A DNA stretch of 21,536 nt, taken from contig CAYORM010000046.1 in NCBI GenBank assembly GCA_964406375.1, forward strand, positions 1 to 21,536, read 5' to 3'. How positions within the stretch are numbered: position 1 is the first letter of the stretch; each line of letters starts with the position of its first letter. Made by a program: the position numbers and the translations under genes. Under the pieces are notes generated by a model that saw nothing but the letters and a program-made list of their open reading frames with translations, ran no database searches and was not told the origin of the DNA. This document shows, piece after piece, positions 14,903 to 21,370 of the stretch. The DNA is from CAYORM01 sp964406375. Lineage in GTDB: Bacteria > Pseudomonadota > Alphaproteobacteria > DSM-16000 > Inquilinaceae.

Positions 14903-15930
14903 GCCGGTGTCCCGTCCTGCCAGGCCTCGGGATCCGCATCGCCCCCGTCGCCCTCCGCACCGAGATCCTCGGGCGCCGGCAGGGCCGGTGATGCCAGCGG
15001 CGCGGCGCCGGGCGGCGGCTCGCGGTGCCAGCGCAGCGCGGGCGCCACCTCCTCCACCGCCCGCAGAAGGATGCGGCGGATCTCGCGGGCGGCGCGGTCG
15101 CCGCGCCCGTCGCGCGGCTCGGCGAGGACCAGCGTCCGCCGGATCGGCGGGTCCGCCAGGACGGCGGCGTCGAAAATGCCGGCCTCGAACCCCGTCTTGA
15201 AGGTGGCAAAGGTGGCGATTCCGCAACCGATCCCCGCCTCGACCAGGCTGCGCCCGGTGGCATAGCCCGCCTCGACCACCACCCGCGGCACGAGACCGCG
15301 CGAGGCGGCGGCGGCCTCGACCAGATCACGCATCATCTGGCCACTCGGCGGCAGCACCAGCGGATGCTCCAGCGCCTCGGCCAGTGAGACGAAGGGTCGG
15401 CCCGATGCCGGCCCGCCGCGGCGGCTGTAGAGGAACAGCTCCTCCGTCACCAGCGGCTCCTCCGGCCCGGCATCCTCGCCCGGCAGCGTCACCGCGAGGT
15501 CGAGCAGGCCGGCCCGCAGCCGCTCGAAGATCGCCCGGTTGTCACCCTCGACCAGCGCCACCGTCACCTGCGGAAACCGCCGCCTTGCCTCGCCCACCAG
15601 GATTGGGGCGAGAAACGGGGCGGTCGAACTCAGCAGCCCCACCGTCACCGTGCCGCTGACCATGGTGCCGAGGTCGCGGATCGCCGTCTCCGCCTCGGCG
15701 AGGCCGCGCAGGATGGCCTGGGCATGCGCCAGGAGGATGGCGCCGGCATCGGTCGGCAGCACCCCCTTGGCGGTACGGGTGAACAGCGCCGTGCCGAGAT
15801 GCGCCTCGAGCTGGGCGATCTGATAGCTCAGCGCCGGCTGGGCGACCGACAGGCGCTGGGCGGCGGCGGTGAACGATCCTTCCCTGCCGATCTCGACGAA
15901 ATACCGGAGCTGTCGCAGCGTCATCGCCAT
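14899..15930 (-). CDS. LysR family transcriptional regulator (promoter-proximal of the pair)
   Basis: 343 residues. The winged helix-turn-helix starts at MTLRQLRYFVEIGREGSFTA and continues with RLSVAQPALSYQIAQLEAHL, typical of the Nac/Cbl-like LysR branch. The effector domain covers about 92-300. After that comes an unusual low-complexity tail of about 40 residues, Pro/Ala-rich then acidic (PEDLGAEGDGGDADPEAW). ATG 15930 is used; ATG 15924, two codons in, fits homologues equally well and neither has a clear ribosome site. It diverges from the HpcH-type aldolase gene over 158 bases containing a LysR-like dyad, so it probably controls that gene and itself. Its stop overlaps the start of the second LysR gene. 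Confidence 0.93.
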   Translation of the reverse strand: MAMTLRQLRYFVEIGREGSFTAAAQRLSVAQPALSYQIAQLEAHLGTALFTRTAKGVLPTDAGAILLAHAQAILRGLAEAETAIRDLGTMVSGTVTVGLLSSTAPFLAPILVGEARRRFPQVTVALVEGDNRAIFERLRAGLLDLAVTLPGEDAGPEEPLVTEELFLYSRRGGPASGRPFVSLAEALEHPLVLPPSGQMMRDLVEAAAASRGLVPRVVVEAGYATGRSLVEAGIGCGIATFATFKTGFEAGIFDAAVLADPPIRRTLVLAEPRDGRGDRAAREIRRILLRAVEEVAPALRWHREPPPGAAPLASPALPAPEDLGAEGDGGDADPEAWQDGTPA

Positions 15931-15960
15931 GGGCCGGTCGCGACCGCGCGCTCCTCTCTC

Positions 15961-15975
15961 ATAGAAAAACTATAT
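15961..15975. promoter_or_regulatory. Candidate LysR operator in the divergent lysR-aldolase gap
   Basis: The sequence ATAGAAAAACTATAT contains the dyad ATAG-N5-CTAT. It satisfies both the generic LysR pattern T-N11-A and the ATA-N9-TAT pattern known for Nac. On the minus strand TATAGT (15974-15969) resembles a -10 box, so a bound regulator could repress its own gene. A second short palindrome, CGGTCGCGACCG, lies at 15935-15946 just before the lysR start. This is the only AT-rich patch in the gap. Confidence 0.5.
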
Positions 15976-16088
15976 GGCGGATAGACCCAAACTCGATTGG
16001 AATGGGATCCGTGGCCGTCGCTATCGTCCGCACCGGCGACGCCCGTCCGCCCAACATACCAGCCCACACCCCGCCCGAGGAGAGCACG

Positions 16089-16865
16089 ATGACCGCAGCG
16101 AAACCCAACAAGGTTCGCGAGAAGCTGAAGCGCGGCCAGCGGGTGATCGGAACCGCGATCTACTCGTCCAGCCCCAATGTGGTCGAAGCCGCCGGCTATG
16201 CGGGCATCGACTTCATCCGAATCGACACCGAGCACAACTGGCGTCAGGACGACAGCCTCGAGCATATGCTGCGTGCCGCGGCGATCACCGACACGGTCGC
16301 CATCGTGCGCATCGACCGCGATGACCCCCAGCTCGTCCGCAAGGCGCTCGAGATCGGCGCCGGCGGCGTCCTCGTCCCGCATGTCTACACGGTCGAATAT
16401 GCCGAGGAGATCGTCGCCTCGGCGAAATTCCCGCCCCGCGGCACGCGCGGCTTCGGCAATCTCTGCTCCTCCGGCGCCTGGGGCACGATCCCTGCCCAGG
16501 AATGGGTCGATTGGAGCGACACCGAGCCGCTGGTCGGGGTGATGATCGAGAGCGTCCAGGCGATCGAGCATGTCGACCGGATCCTCGCCGTCGACGGGCT
16601 CGATTTCGTGCTGTTCGGCGCCGCCGACTACTCGATGTCGCTCGGCCTGCGGGCGCCGCAGGTCGACCATCCCGAGGTGCAGGACGGGCTGCGCCGCACC
16701 GTCCGCGCCGCCCAGGCCTCGGGCAAGCATGTGATGTTCGGCGTCGGCTATGACGAGGAGAAGGCGCGCGGCTGGGCCGAGCTGGGCGTCACCATGCTGG
16801 AATTCGCGCATGACGTCGCGGTGTTCCAGCGCTTCCTCGCCGACAAGGTCCGCAAGTTCGGCTGA
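16089..16865 (+). CDS. HpcH/HpaI family aldolase
   Basis: 258 residues from ATG 16089, with GAGGAGA five bases upstream (16077-16083). The frame is open upstream, but those residues are not family-like. It is a TIM-barrel class II aldolase. The signatures are GIDFIRIDTEHN (His49 region), VRID with Arg75, MIESVQAIEHVDRIL with metal ligand Glu154, and FGAADYSMSLG with metal ligand Asp180. Family members cleave 4-hydroxy-2-oxo acids to pyruvate (or a related keto acid) plus an aldehyde, in aromatic or sugar-acid breakdown. It is a lone gene, divergent from the LysR pair and convergent with the ABC permease gene. The real substrate is unknown; a link with the dioxygenase-transporter operon is inference. 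Confidence 0.92.
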   Translation: MTAAKPNKVREKLKRGQRVIGTAIYSSSPNVVEAAGYAGIDFIRIDTEHNWRQDDSLEHMLRAAAITDTVAIVRIDRDDPQLVRKALEIGAGGVLVPHVYTVEYAEEIVASAKFPPRGTRGFGNLCSSGAWGTIPAQEWVDWSDTEPLVGVMIESVQAIEHVDRILAVDGLDFVLFGAADYSMSLGLRAPQVDHPEVQDGLRRTVRAAQASGKHVMFGVGYDEEKARGWAELGVTMLEFAHDVAVFQRFLADKVRKFG

Positions 16866-16870
16866 GTCCC

Positions 16871-16905
16871 CCCGGCGCCGGCGGCTCAGGCCCGCCGGCG
16901 CCGGG
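16871..16905. terminator. 14-bp perfect stem-loop between the aldolase and permease genes
   Basis: Arms CCCGGCGCCGGCGG (16871-16884) and CCGCCGGCGCCGGG (16892-16905) are fully complementary, with loop CTCAGGC that holds the permease stop codon. One arm therefore codes for the Arg-rich end of the permease. No T run is visible. Its place between convergent genes suggests a bidirectional terminator. Confidence 0.55.
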
Positions 16906-17638
16906 CGAGGACGCGCTCGACGAGCGCGACGATCCCGAAGAACAGCAGCGCCATCGACGAGGCCAGGAAGACCGCGGCGAACAGCCGGTCTGACTGGTAG
17001 TTGAAGGTCGCCTGGATGATCAGCGCGCCGAGCCCGGCATTCGAGCCGATCCACTCGCCGACCACGGCGCCGACGACGCTGGTCGTCGAGGCGATTTTGA
17101 GCGAGGCGAACAGGAGCGGCATGGCGCGGGGCACGCGCAGCCGCCAGAACACCTCCGTCCGGCTGGCCGAGAGCACCCGCATCAGCTCGAGTTCGCTGGG
17201 CGTCGCGAGCGTCAGGCCGCGCACGAGATTGACGAGGGTGGGGAAGAAACAGATCACCGCCGCGATCACCACCTTCGGCACCATGCCGAGGCCGAAGAGC
17301 AGGATGATGATCGGCGCGAGCGCCAGGACCGGGATGGTGTTGAAGAAGAGGACGACCGGAAAATAGGCGGCACGGGCGGTGCGGCTGTGGACGAAGAGCA
17401 CGGCCAGTGCCGCCGCGGCGAGATTGCCGGCGAGAAAGCCGCCCGCCGCCTCGATCAGCGTCGGCAGCGCATTGTCGAGGAGGAAGTCCCGGTCCGACAG
17501 GATGCGGTGCGCGACCGCCGCCGGCGTCGGCAGCACGTAATCGGGAATGCCCGTCGCCGGCAGCAGGAGCTGCCAGACGAGCAGGATCGACAGCGCGCCG
17601 CCGACCGGCAGCGCCAGGCCGGCGAGGCGCCGGCTCAT
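16886..17638 (-). CDS. ABC transporter permease (SsuC/TauC-type, BPD_transp_1)
   Basis: 250 residues with about six hydrophobic segments, including LALPVGGALSILLVWQLLLP near the N-terminus and LASSMALLFFGIVALVERVL at the end. The EAA loop that contacts the ATPase is at about 155-175 (LSASRTEVFWRLRVPRAMPL), and the TTSVVGAVVGEWIGSNAGLG stretch is typical of the nitrate/sulfonate/taurine/pyrimidine-precursor group. It is the membrane channel of an ATP-driven importer. Its ATG overlaps the ATPase stop as ATGA, so the two are translationally coupled. It is the last gene of the VOC-binding protein-ATPase-permease operon. The Arg-rich tail is coded by the arm of a terminator hairpin. Substrate not predictable. 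Confidence 0.92.
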   Translation of the reverse strand: MSRRLAGLALPVGGALSILLVWQLLLPATGIPDYVLPTPAAVAHRILSDRDFLLDNALPTLIEAAGGFLAGNLAAAALAVLFVHSRTARAAYFPVVLFFNTIPVLALAPIIILLFGLGMVPKVVIAAVICFFPTLVNLVRGLTLATPSELELMRVLSASRTEVFWRLRVPRAMPLLFASLKIASTTSVVGAVVGEWIGSNAGLGALIIQATFNYQSDRLFAAVFLASSMALLFFGIVALVERVLARRRRA

Positions 17639-18432
17639 GCGGCGATGCCTTCGGCGGCGATCCCCGCGGCGAGGAGCCGTCGCAGCCGGGCCATCTCGGC
17701 CACGAGGGCCGGCGCCTCACGGCCCGTCCCGTCCGCCCCGGCCTTCACCGGACGCAGATCGGCGATCTCCTGCAGCCGGCCGGGTCCGGCGGCCAGCACC
17801 ATCACCCGAGAGCCGAGATAGACGGCCTCCATGATGCTGTGGGTCACGAACAGGATGGTGGTGCCGGTCCGCCGCCAGATCGCCAGCAGCTCGTCGTTCA
17901 GCCGGTCGCGCGTGATCTCGTCGAGCGCGCCGAAGGGTTCGTCCATCAGCAGGATCCGCGGATTGCACAGCAGCGCCCGGGCGATCGCGACACGCTGGCG
18001 CTGCCCGCCGGAGAGCTGGTCGGGGTAGCGGTCGGCGAAGGCTTCCAGCCCGACCAGCGCCAACATTTCGTCGGGGTCGCCGGCGGCGCGGCCGCCGCCG
18101 GGGCCGATCTCGAGCGGCAGTGCCACATTCTGCCGGGCCGTCCGCCACGGCAGGAGCGTCGCATCCTGGAAGACGAAGGCGACGTCACGCCGGGCGCGGG
18201 CCTCCTGCGGCCGGCCGCCGAGCACGGTGATCGTGCCGCCGAGCGGGTCGAGAAGGTCGGCGACGACGCGCAGCAGGGTCGATTTCCCGCAGCCGGACGG
18301 GCCGAGGATGGTCAGGAACTCGCCGGCGTCGACCACGAGGTCGAGCCGCTCGAGGACGACATGGCCGCCGCCCCGCCCGTCCGGATAGCCGATCCTGAGC
18401 CCCCTCGCCTCGATCGCCCGTCCGCCCGACAC
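17635..18432 (-). CDS. ABC transporter ATP-binding protein (SsuB/TauB-type)
   Basis: 265 residues from GTG 18432, with GAGGAG about five bases upstream. All ATPase motifs are intact: Walker A GPSGCGKS (44-51), Q-loop Gln89 in FVFQDATLLPWRT, signature LSGGQ (140-144), Walker B LLMDEP (161-166), D-loop GALD and H-loop His198. The QDATLLPWRTARQNV segment is characteristic of nitrate/sulfonate/taurine-type importers. It energises the permease encoded next, with which it shares an ATGA overlap. It starts 21 bases after the binding-protein stop. The C-terminal about 45 residues are Ala/Arg-rich and less conserved. Confidence 0.94.
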   Translation of the reverse strand: MSGGRAIEARGLRIGYPDGRGGGHVVLERLDLVVDAGEFLTILGPSGCGKSTLLRVVADLLDPLGGTITVLGGRPQEARARRDVAFVFQDATLLPWRTARQNVALPLEIGPGGGRAAGDPDEMLALVGLEAFADRYPDQLSGGQRQRVAIARALLCNPRILLMDEPFGALDEITRDRLNDELLAIWRRTGTTILFVTHSIMEAVYLGSRVMVLAAGPGRLQEIADLRPVKAGADGTGREAPALVAEMARLRRLLAAGIAAEGIAA

Positions 18433-18453
18433 GTCGCTCCTCGTCCGTTCGGA

Positions 18454-19521
18454 TCAGCCCGCCCGCGGCCAGCCGAGCTTCGGCCGGTCCGCCTCGGTCG
18501 CCGCAAGGATCGCCGTCGTCTGGCAGTCCTCGGCCGCCGGGGCGCCGCCGGGAAACTGCCCGATCCCGTCATAGAGGGCGATCTGCTCGGCGATCGCTGC
18601 CGGATCGAAGACACCCCAGCCGCCGGCGGCCGTCGCCGCATCGAAGCTGAGCTGCAGCACCCGGTCGATGGTCTGCTTCTCGATCTCGAGATCGAGTTGG
18701 GGATAAGCGGCGACGGCCGTTTCCACCGCTGCCTCGGGATTGTCATAGGTCCAGCCCCAGCCGCGCGCGGTCGCGCGGATGAAGGCCGCGAGTGTGTCGG
18801 CATTCTCTGCCACCGCCTCGTCGGTCGCGAAATAGACATTCGCGTAGGAGGGCAACCCCGTCTCGGCCATGGTCAGGTCGATCCGGTCCGGTCCGATCAC
18901 CGACAGCGCCTGGGTGTTGGTGATCCAGCCGGTGACGGCGTCGACCTGGTCGGCGACGAGCGGGGTCATGTCGAAGCCGATATTGGTGATCGTCATCTCC
19001 GACGGGTCGATGCCGTTCTTCGCCAGGATGGCATCGAGCACGAAGCGCGCGGTCGGCTGGATGCCGATGCGCTTGCCGATCATGTCCCGGACGCTGCGGA
19101 TCGGCGCGCGGGGCAGCGAGTAGAACGCGAAGGGCGCCTGACGATAGCCGCAGGCGATGATCTTCACCGGCACACCCGACGCGCGGGCGAGCAGGAGTTG
19201 CGCGGAATCCGAGAACTGGCCGAGCGCCGCCTGCCCGGTCACCACCGGCGGGACGGTCGCCGAATTGGGGCCGCCGGGCGAGGCCTCGACCTCGATCCCC
19301 TCCTCGGCATAGAAGCCGCGGTCGATGGCCACGATGTCGCCGATCTGACCGTTGCTCATCAGCCAGTCATACTTCACGACGATCCGTGCCTGGGCGCGTC
19401 CGGCCCGCGGCAGAAGGAGCGCCATGCCCGCGCTCCAAGCGGCGAGCGTATAGGCGCCGCCGCGCAGCACCGCACGCCGGTCGGCGCGCAGGGCCGCTTC
19501 AAATTTCATCCCCTCCGTCAT
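18454..19521 (-). CDS. ABC transporter substrate-binding protein (NMT1/SsuA-like) with Tat-like signal
   Basis: 355 residues from ATG 19521, preceded by GGAGGAGGGG. ATG 19509, four codons on, is an alternative, and a TTG at 19539 is open but lies before the ribosome site. The N-terminus has a twin-arginine-like motif, ADRRAVLRGG (Arg15-Arg16), then a hydrophobic stretch and an AQA cleavage site after residue 45, so export as a folded protein is plausible. The mature part has NMT1/SsuA features: DRGFYAEEGIEVE, GQAALGQFSDSAQLLLA, and IGKRIGIQP in the middle. It binds the importer's ligand in the periplasm; relatives bind nitrate, sulfonates, taurine or pyrimidine precursors. It follows the VOC gene by 36 bases and is the second gene of the operon. 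Confidence 0.92.
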   Translation of the reverse strand: MTEGMKFEAALRADRRAVLRGGAYTLAAWSAGMALLLPRAGRAQARIVVKYDWLMSNGQIGDIVAIDRGFYAEEGIEVEASPGGPNSATVPPVVTGQAALGQFSDSAQLLLARASGVPVKIIACGYRQAPFAFYSLPRAPIRSVRDMIGKRIGIQPTARFVLDAILAKNGIDPSEMTITNIGFDMTPLVADQVDAVTGWITNTQALSVIGPDRIDLTMAETGLPSYANVYFATDEAVAENADTLAAFIRATARGWGWTYDNPEAAVETAVAAYPQLDLEIEKQTIDRVLQLSFDAATAAGGWGVFDPAAIAEQIALYDGIGQFPGGAPAAEDCQTTAILAATEADRPKLGWPRAG

Positions 19522-19557
19522 CTCCCCTCCTCCTTCCAAACGGCCCGCCCCGCGCGG

Positions 19558-19995
19558 TCAATCGACATCGCCGACCGGGCCCCCGGGCAACCAGGCGTAG
19601 AGCTCCCACAGATTGCCGTCCGGGTCGGCGAAGTAGCAGCAGCGCGCGTTCCAGACGTGATCGGCCGGCGGCCCCTCGAAGACGATCCCGACCTCGCTCA
19701 GGCTGCGATAGGCCTCGTCGACGGCGGCGGGTGAGGCCAACTCGACCGCGGCGCAGGCCTTGTGCACGCGCGGGCCGGCCCGATCCCCCGACACGCCGGT
19801 ATGGGCGGCGATATGGCCGATCTCCCACAGCGCGAGCGTCGTCGGCCCGGCGCCGGTGAAATCGGCGAAACCCTCGGCACGACGGCGCAGCCGGAAGCCC
19901 AGCTTTCCGGTGTAGAAGGCGATCGAGCGCTCGACCTCGGCGACCAGAAAGCAGATGTCGGTGATCGGATGGGTCTGGGCGAAGGGGCTCGTCAC
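19558..19995 (-). CDS. VOC (glyoxalase/bleomycin resistance) superfamily protein
   Basis: 145 residues from GTG 19995; no strong ribosome site is visible. The vicinal-oxygen-chelate pattern is clear. An N-terminal half-domain (ITDICFLVAEVERSIAFYTG, then LGFRLRRR) is followed by a second half with WNARCCYFADPDGNLWELYA, whose Asp-Pro-Asp-Gly-Asn and Glu are classic. VOC proteins include glyoxalases, ring-cleavage dioxygenases, isomerases and antibiotic-binding proteins, and this sequence does not choose between them. It is the first gene of the ABC importer operon, so it may process or bind the imported compound. A candidate activator site lies 60-95 bases upstream (20055-20090). Confidence 0.88.
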   Translation of the reverse strand: MTSPFAQTHPITDICFLVAEVERSIAFYTGKLGFRLRRRAEGFADFTGAGPTTLALWEIGHIAAHTGVSGDRAGPRVHKACAAVELASPAAVDEAYRSLSEVGIVFEGPPADHVWNARCCYFADPDGNLWELYAWLPGGPVGDVD

Positions 19996-20028
19996 GGCGC
20001 GGCTCGCAAACTCGTCCTCGGAGGCGGC

Positions 20029-20034
20029 AGTATC
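20029..20034 (-). promoter_or_regulatory. Candidate -10 box of the VOC-ABC operon
   Basis: The minus strand reads GATACT (20034-20029), four of six bases as in TATAAT, about 33 bases before the GTG. Seventeen bases upstream, the -35 position (20057-20052) reads CAGCCG, far from consensus, so the promoter would need an activator. A GC palindrome (20035-20055) fills the spacer. Confidence 0.4.
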
Positions 20035-20055
20035 GCCGCCGCACAGCGCGGCGGC
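20035..20055. repeat. GC-rich 8-bp stem-loop in the araC-VOC gap
   Basis: GCCGCCGC (20035-20042) and GCGGCGGC (20048-20055) pair perfectly around ACAGC. It could end the araC transcript, but no T run follows on the minus strand and it sits in the putative promoter spacer. Confidence 0.4.
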
Positions 20056-20090
20056 TGTCGCATGCTTGCGCTTTCTGTCGCGTTCTTGCG
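20055..20090. promoter_or_regulatory. Tandem direct repeat, candidate AraC-family operator
   Basis: CTGTCGCATGCTTGCG (20055-20070) and CTGTCGCGTTCTTGCG (20075-20090) match in 14 of 16 bases with a 20-base period, two helical turns. AraC/XylS regulators typically bind such same-direction half-sites next to the -35 box. The downstream half-site overlaps the inferred -35 region of the VOC-ABC promoter by three bases, which is the layout for activation. The regulator would be the adjacent AraC protein. Confidence 0.6.
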
Positions 20091-20100
20091 GTCGCGCCGG

Positions 20101-20997
20101 TCAGAGCCGCCGGCGATAGGCCCCGGGTGTCATCCCGACCACACGGCGGAAGGCGGCGGTGAAATGCGACTGGCTGGCGAACCCCGCCTCATAGGCGATC
20201 TGCGCCAGCGGCAGTCCCGTCCGGTCCAGCAGTGCCCGCGCCCGGTCGACGCGGCGCTCGAGAACGAAGCGATGCGGGGCCGCTCCGGTCGCCGCCTTGA
20301 AGGCGCGGCTGAAATGGGACGGGCTCAGACCTGCCACCGCGGCAAGCCGGGCCAGGCTGAGCGCCTCACCTGCCATCGTGTCCTGAGCGTCCGGCCGGGC
20401 CTCGTCCAGCGCCGCCTCGATATAGCCGAGCACGCGGCGCAGCCGGTAGGCCGGCAGGGCCGGCTCCGCCTCGGTGCGGGCGGGCGCCGTGCCGTCGAGC
20501 AGCCGCGCGACGCCGGCGGCGAAGGCGGCGGCGGCCTGCTCCGCCGTCAGCGGGTCGACGGCCTCTGGGCTGCGCGTCATCTCGGCGAGGGCCAGTGCGA
20601 GATGGCGGATCACCGGGTCGGTCGGCGCCAGCAGCCGCTCGGCCGGGCGTTCCGCCGGCCGGAAGCCGGGCGCCATCCGCTCGAACAGCGCGGGGTCGAG
20701 GAAGATCGAGATGTAGTCGGCGGCATCGCCCTCGACGAAGAGCGGCACGCCCGCCGGCTGCAGGCACAGGGTGAAGCGGGGCCGCACGATCCGCCGGACC
20801 GGCCCCTCCTCGCCGAGCCGGTAGCAGTAGCGCGCATGGCTCGTGCGGTTGATCGACACGCGGTGCAGGCGGCCGAGCGAGATCATCTCGCCGCGGGCAC
20901 TGCGATAGGTCTCCACGATGAGCTGCGGCTGCGCCACCACGGCGTAGGCGCTGAGGGGCGGCCGCCGGATCGCGAAGACATCCTCGAGACGGCTCAT
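20101..20997 (-). CDS. AraC/XylS family transcriptional regulator
   Basis: 298 residues from ATG 20997, with GGGGGAGG about seven bases upstream; a longer upstream frame is Arg-rich and rejected. The N-terminal ligand-binding region (about 1-170) resembles the AraC-binding cupin-like type. The C-terminal DNA-binding domain has both helix-turn-helix units: LARLAAVAGLSPSHFSRAFK, then the RRVDRARALLDRTGLPLAQIA linker and AYEAGFASQSHFTAAFRRVV, ending GMTPGAYRRRL. These are near-consensus AraC signatures. It lies upstream of the VOC-ABC operon on the same strand, 105 bases away, and diverges from rho. It is most likely the operon's activator, responding to the imported compound or a derivative. 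The inducer is unknown. Confidence 0.93.
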   Translation of the reverse strand: MSRLEDVFAIRRPPLSAYAVVAQPQLIVETYRSARGEMISLGRLHRVSINRTSHARYCYRLGEEGPVRRIVRPRFTLCLQPAGVPLFVEGDAADYISIFLDPALFERMAPGFRPAERPAERLLAPTDPVIRHLALALAEMTRSPEAVDPLTAEQAAAAFAAGVARLLDGTAPARTEAEPALPAYRLRRVLGYIEAALDEARPDAQDTMAGEALSLARLAAVAGLSPSHFSRAFKAATGAAPHRFVLERRVDRARALLDRTGLPLAQIAYEAGFASQSHFTAAFRRVVGMTPGAYRRRL

Positions 20998-21370
20998 GGC
21001 AGACCTCCCCCGGTGTGCCTCAGATCCGCGCTCCTCCCCGCCGCGACTCTGGCGCCGGCGAGGCTGCGCTGTCACGCGATTTCGGCGGATGACGAGCGCT
21101 ATCGCGCCCCGTCCCCCCTGGACAGGCCGATGGCGCCGCCCCATTTCCGTGGCGGCTAGGCGTCCGTCTTGGTTGACTTGCCGCCGGGCTTCCGATAACG
21201 ATCCGCCATCTTGACAGTCCGGCAGGGGGCGGAAGGCAAGCGAATGCCACGCCTCCGGGCGGTGCCAGCCGAGCGCCCGCCGGTCTCCTCCTGAACGGTG
21301 CCTTCTTGCGGTCCCCTTCTCCTCTCTTCAGGGACCCCGTGCCCCTTCCCCCCGCCGAACGATCCGGCCC
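20998..21370. promoter_or_regulatory. Divergent araC-rho intergenic region
   Basis: This is 373 bases without a credible gene. It should hold the araC promoter (minus) and the rho promoter (plus). Candidate rho promoter parts are TTGACT (21173-21178) with GATAAC 15 bases on (21194-21199), and a perfect TTGACA at 21211-21216 without a matching -10. Both are weak calls. An 11-base match to the AraC half-site core (TTCTTGCGGTC) lies at 21303-21313. The last about 90 bases form a C-rich leader described separately. Confidence 0.4.
21278..21370 (+). promoter_or_regulatory. C-rich, G-poor leader upstream of rho (candidate rut region)
   Basis: Between 21301 and 21360 I count 31 C, 15 T, 10 G and 4 A. 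Such pyrimidine-rich, C-over-G RNA is what Rho itself loads on. rho is autoregulated in several bacteria by Rho-dependent termination in its own leader, so this leader may work the same way. Composition is the only evidence. Confidence 0.45.

Noticed and set aside
15921..17720. A 599-residue minus-strand open frame overlapping the permease and aldolase
   Set aside because: It is a composite of other-frame reading of the permease and antisense reading of the aldolase gene, with low-complexity Arg/Ala/Asp sequence and no recognisable domain.
17407..19734. A 775-residue open frame on the plus strand across the ABC genes
   Set aside because: It is antisense to three well-recognised ABC transporter genes, has a biased Arg/Gly/Asp composition and no family motif. 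Long antisense frames are expected at this GC content.
20035..20055. GC stem-loop as a definite araC terminator
   Set aside because: There is no T run on the minus strand and it lies inside the probable promoter of the next operon; kept only as a repeat.
21211..21216. Perfect TTGACA as a rho -35 box
   Set aside because: No credible -10 hexamer lies 16-18 bases downstream, so I do not call it as a promoter on its own.
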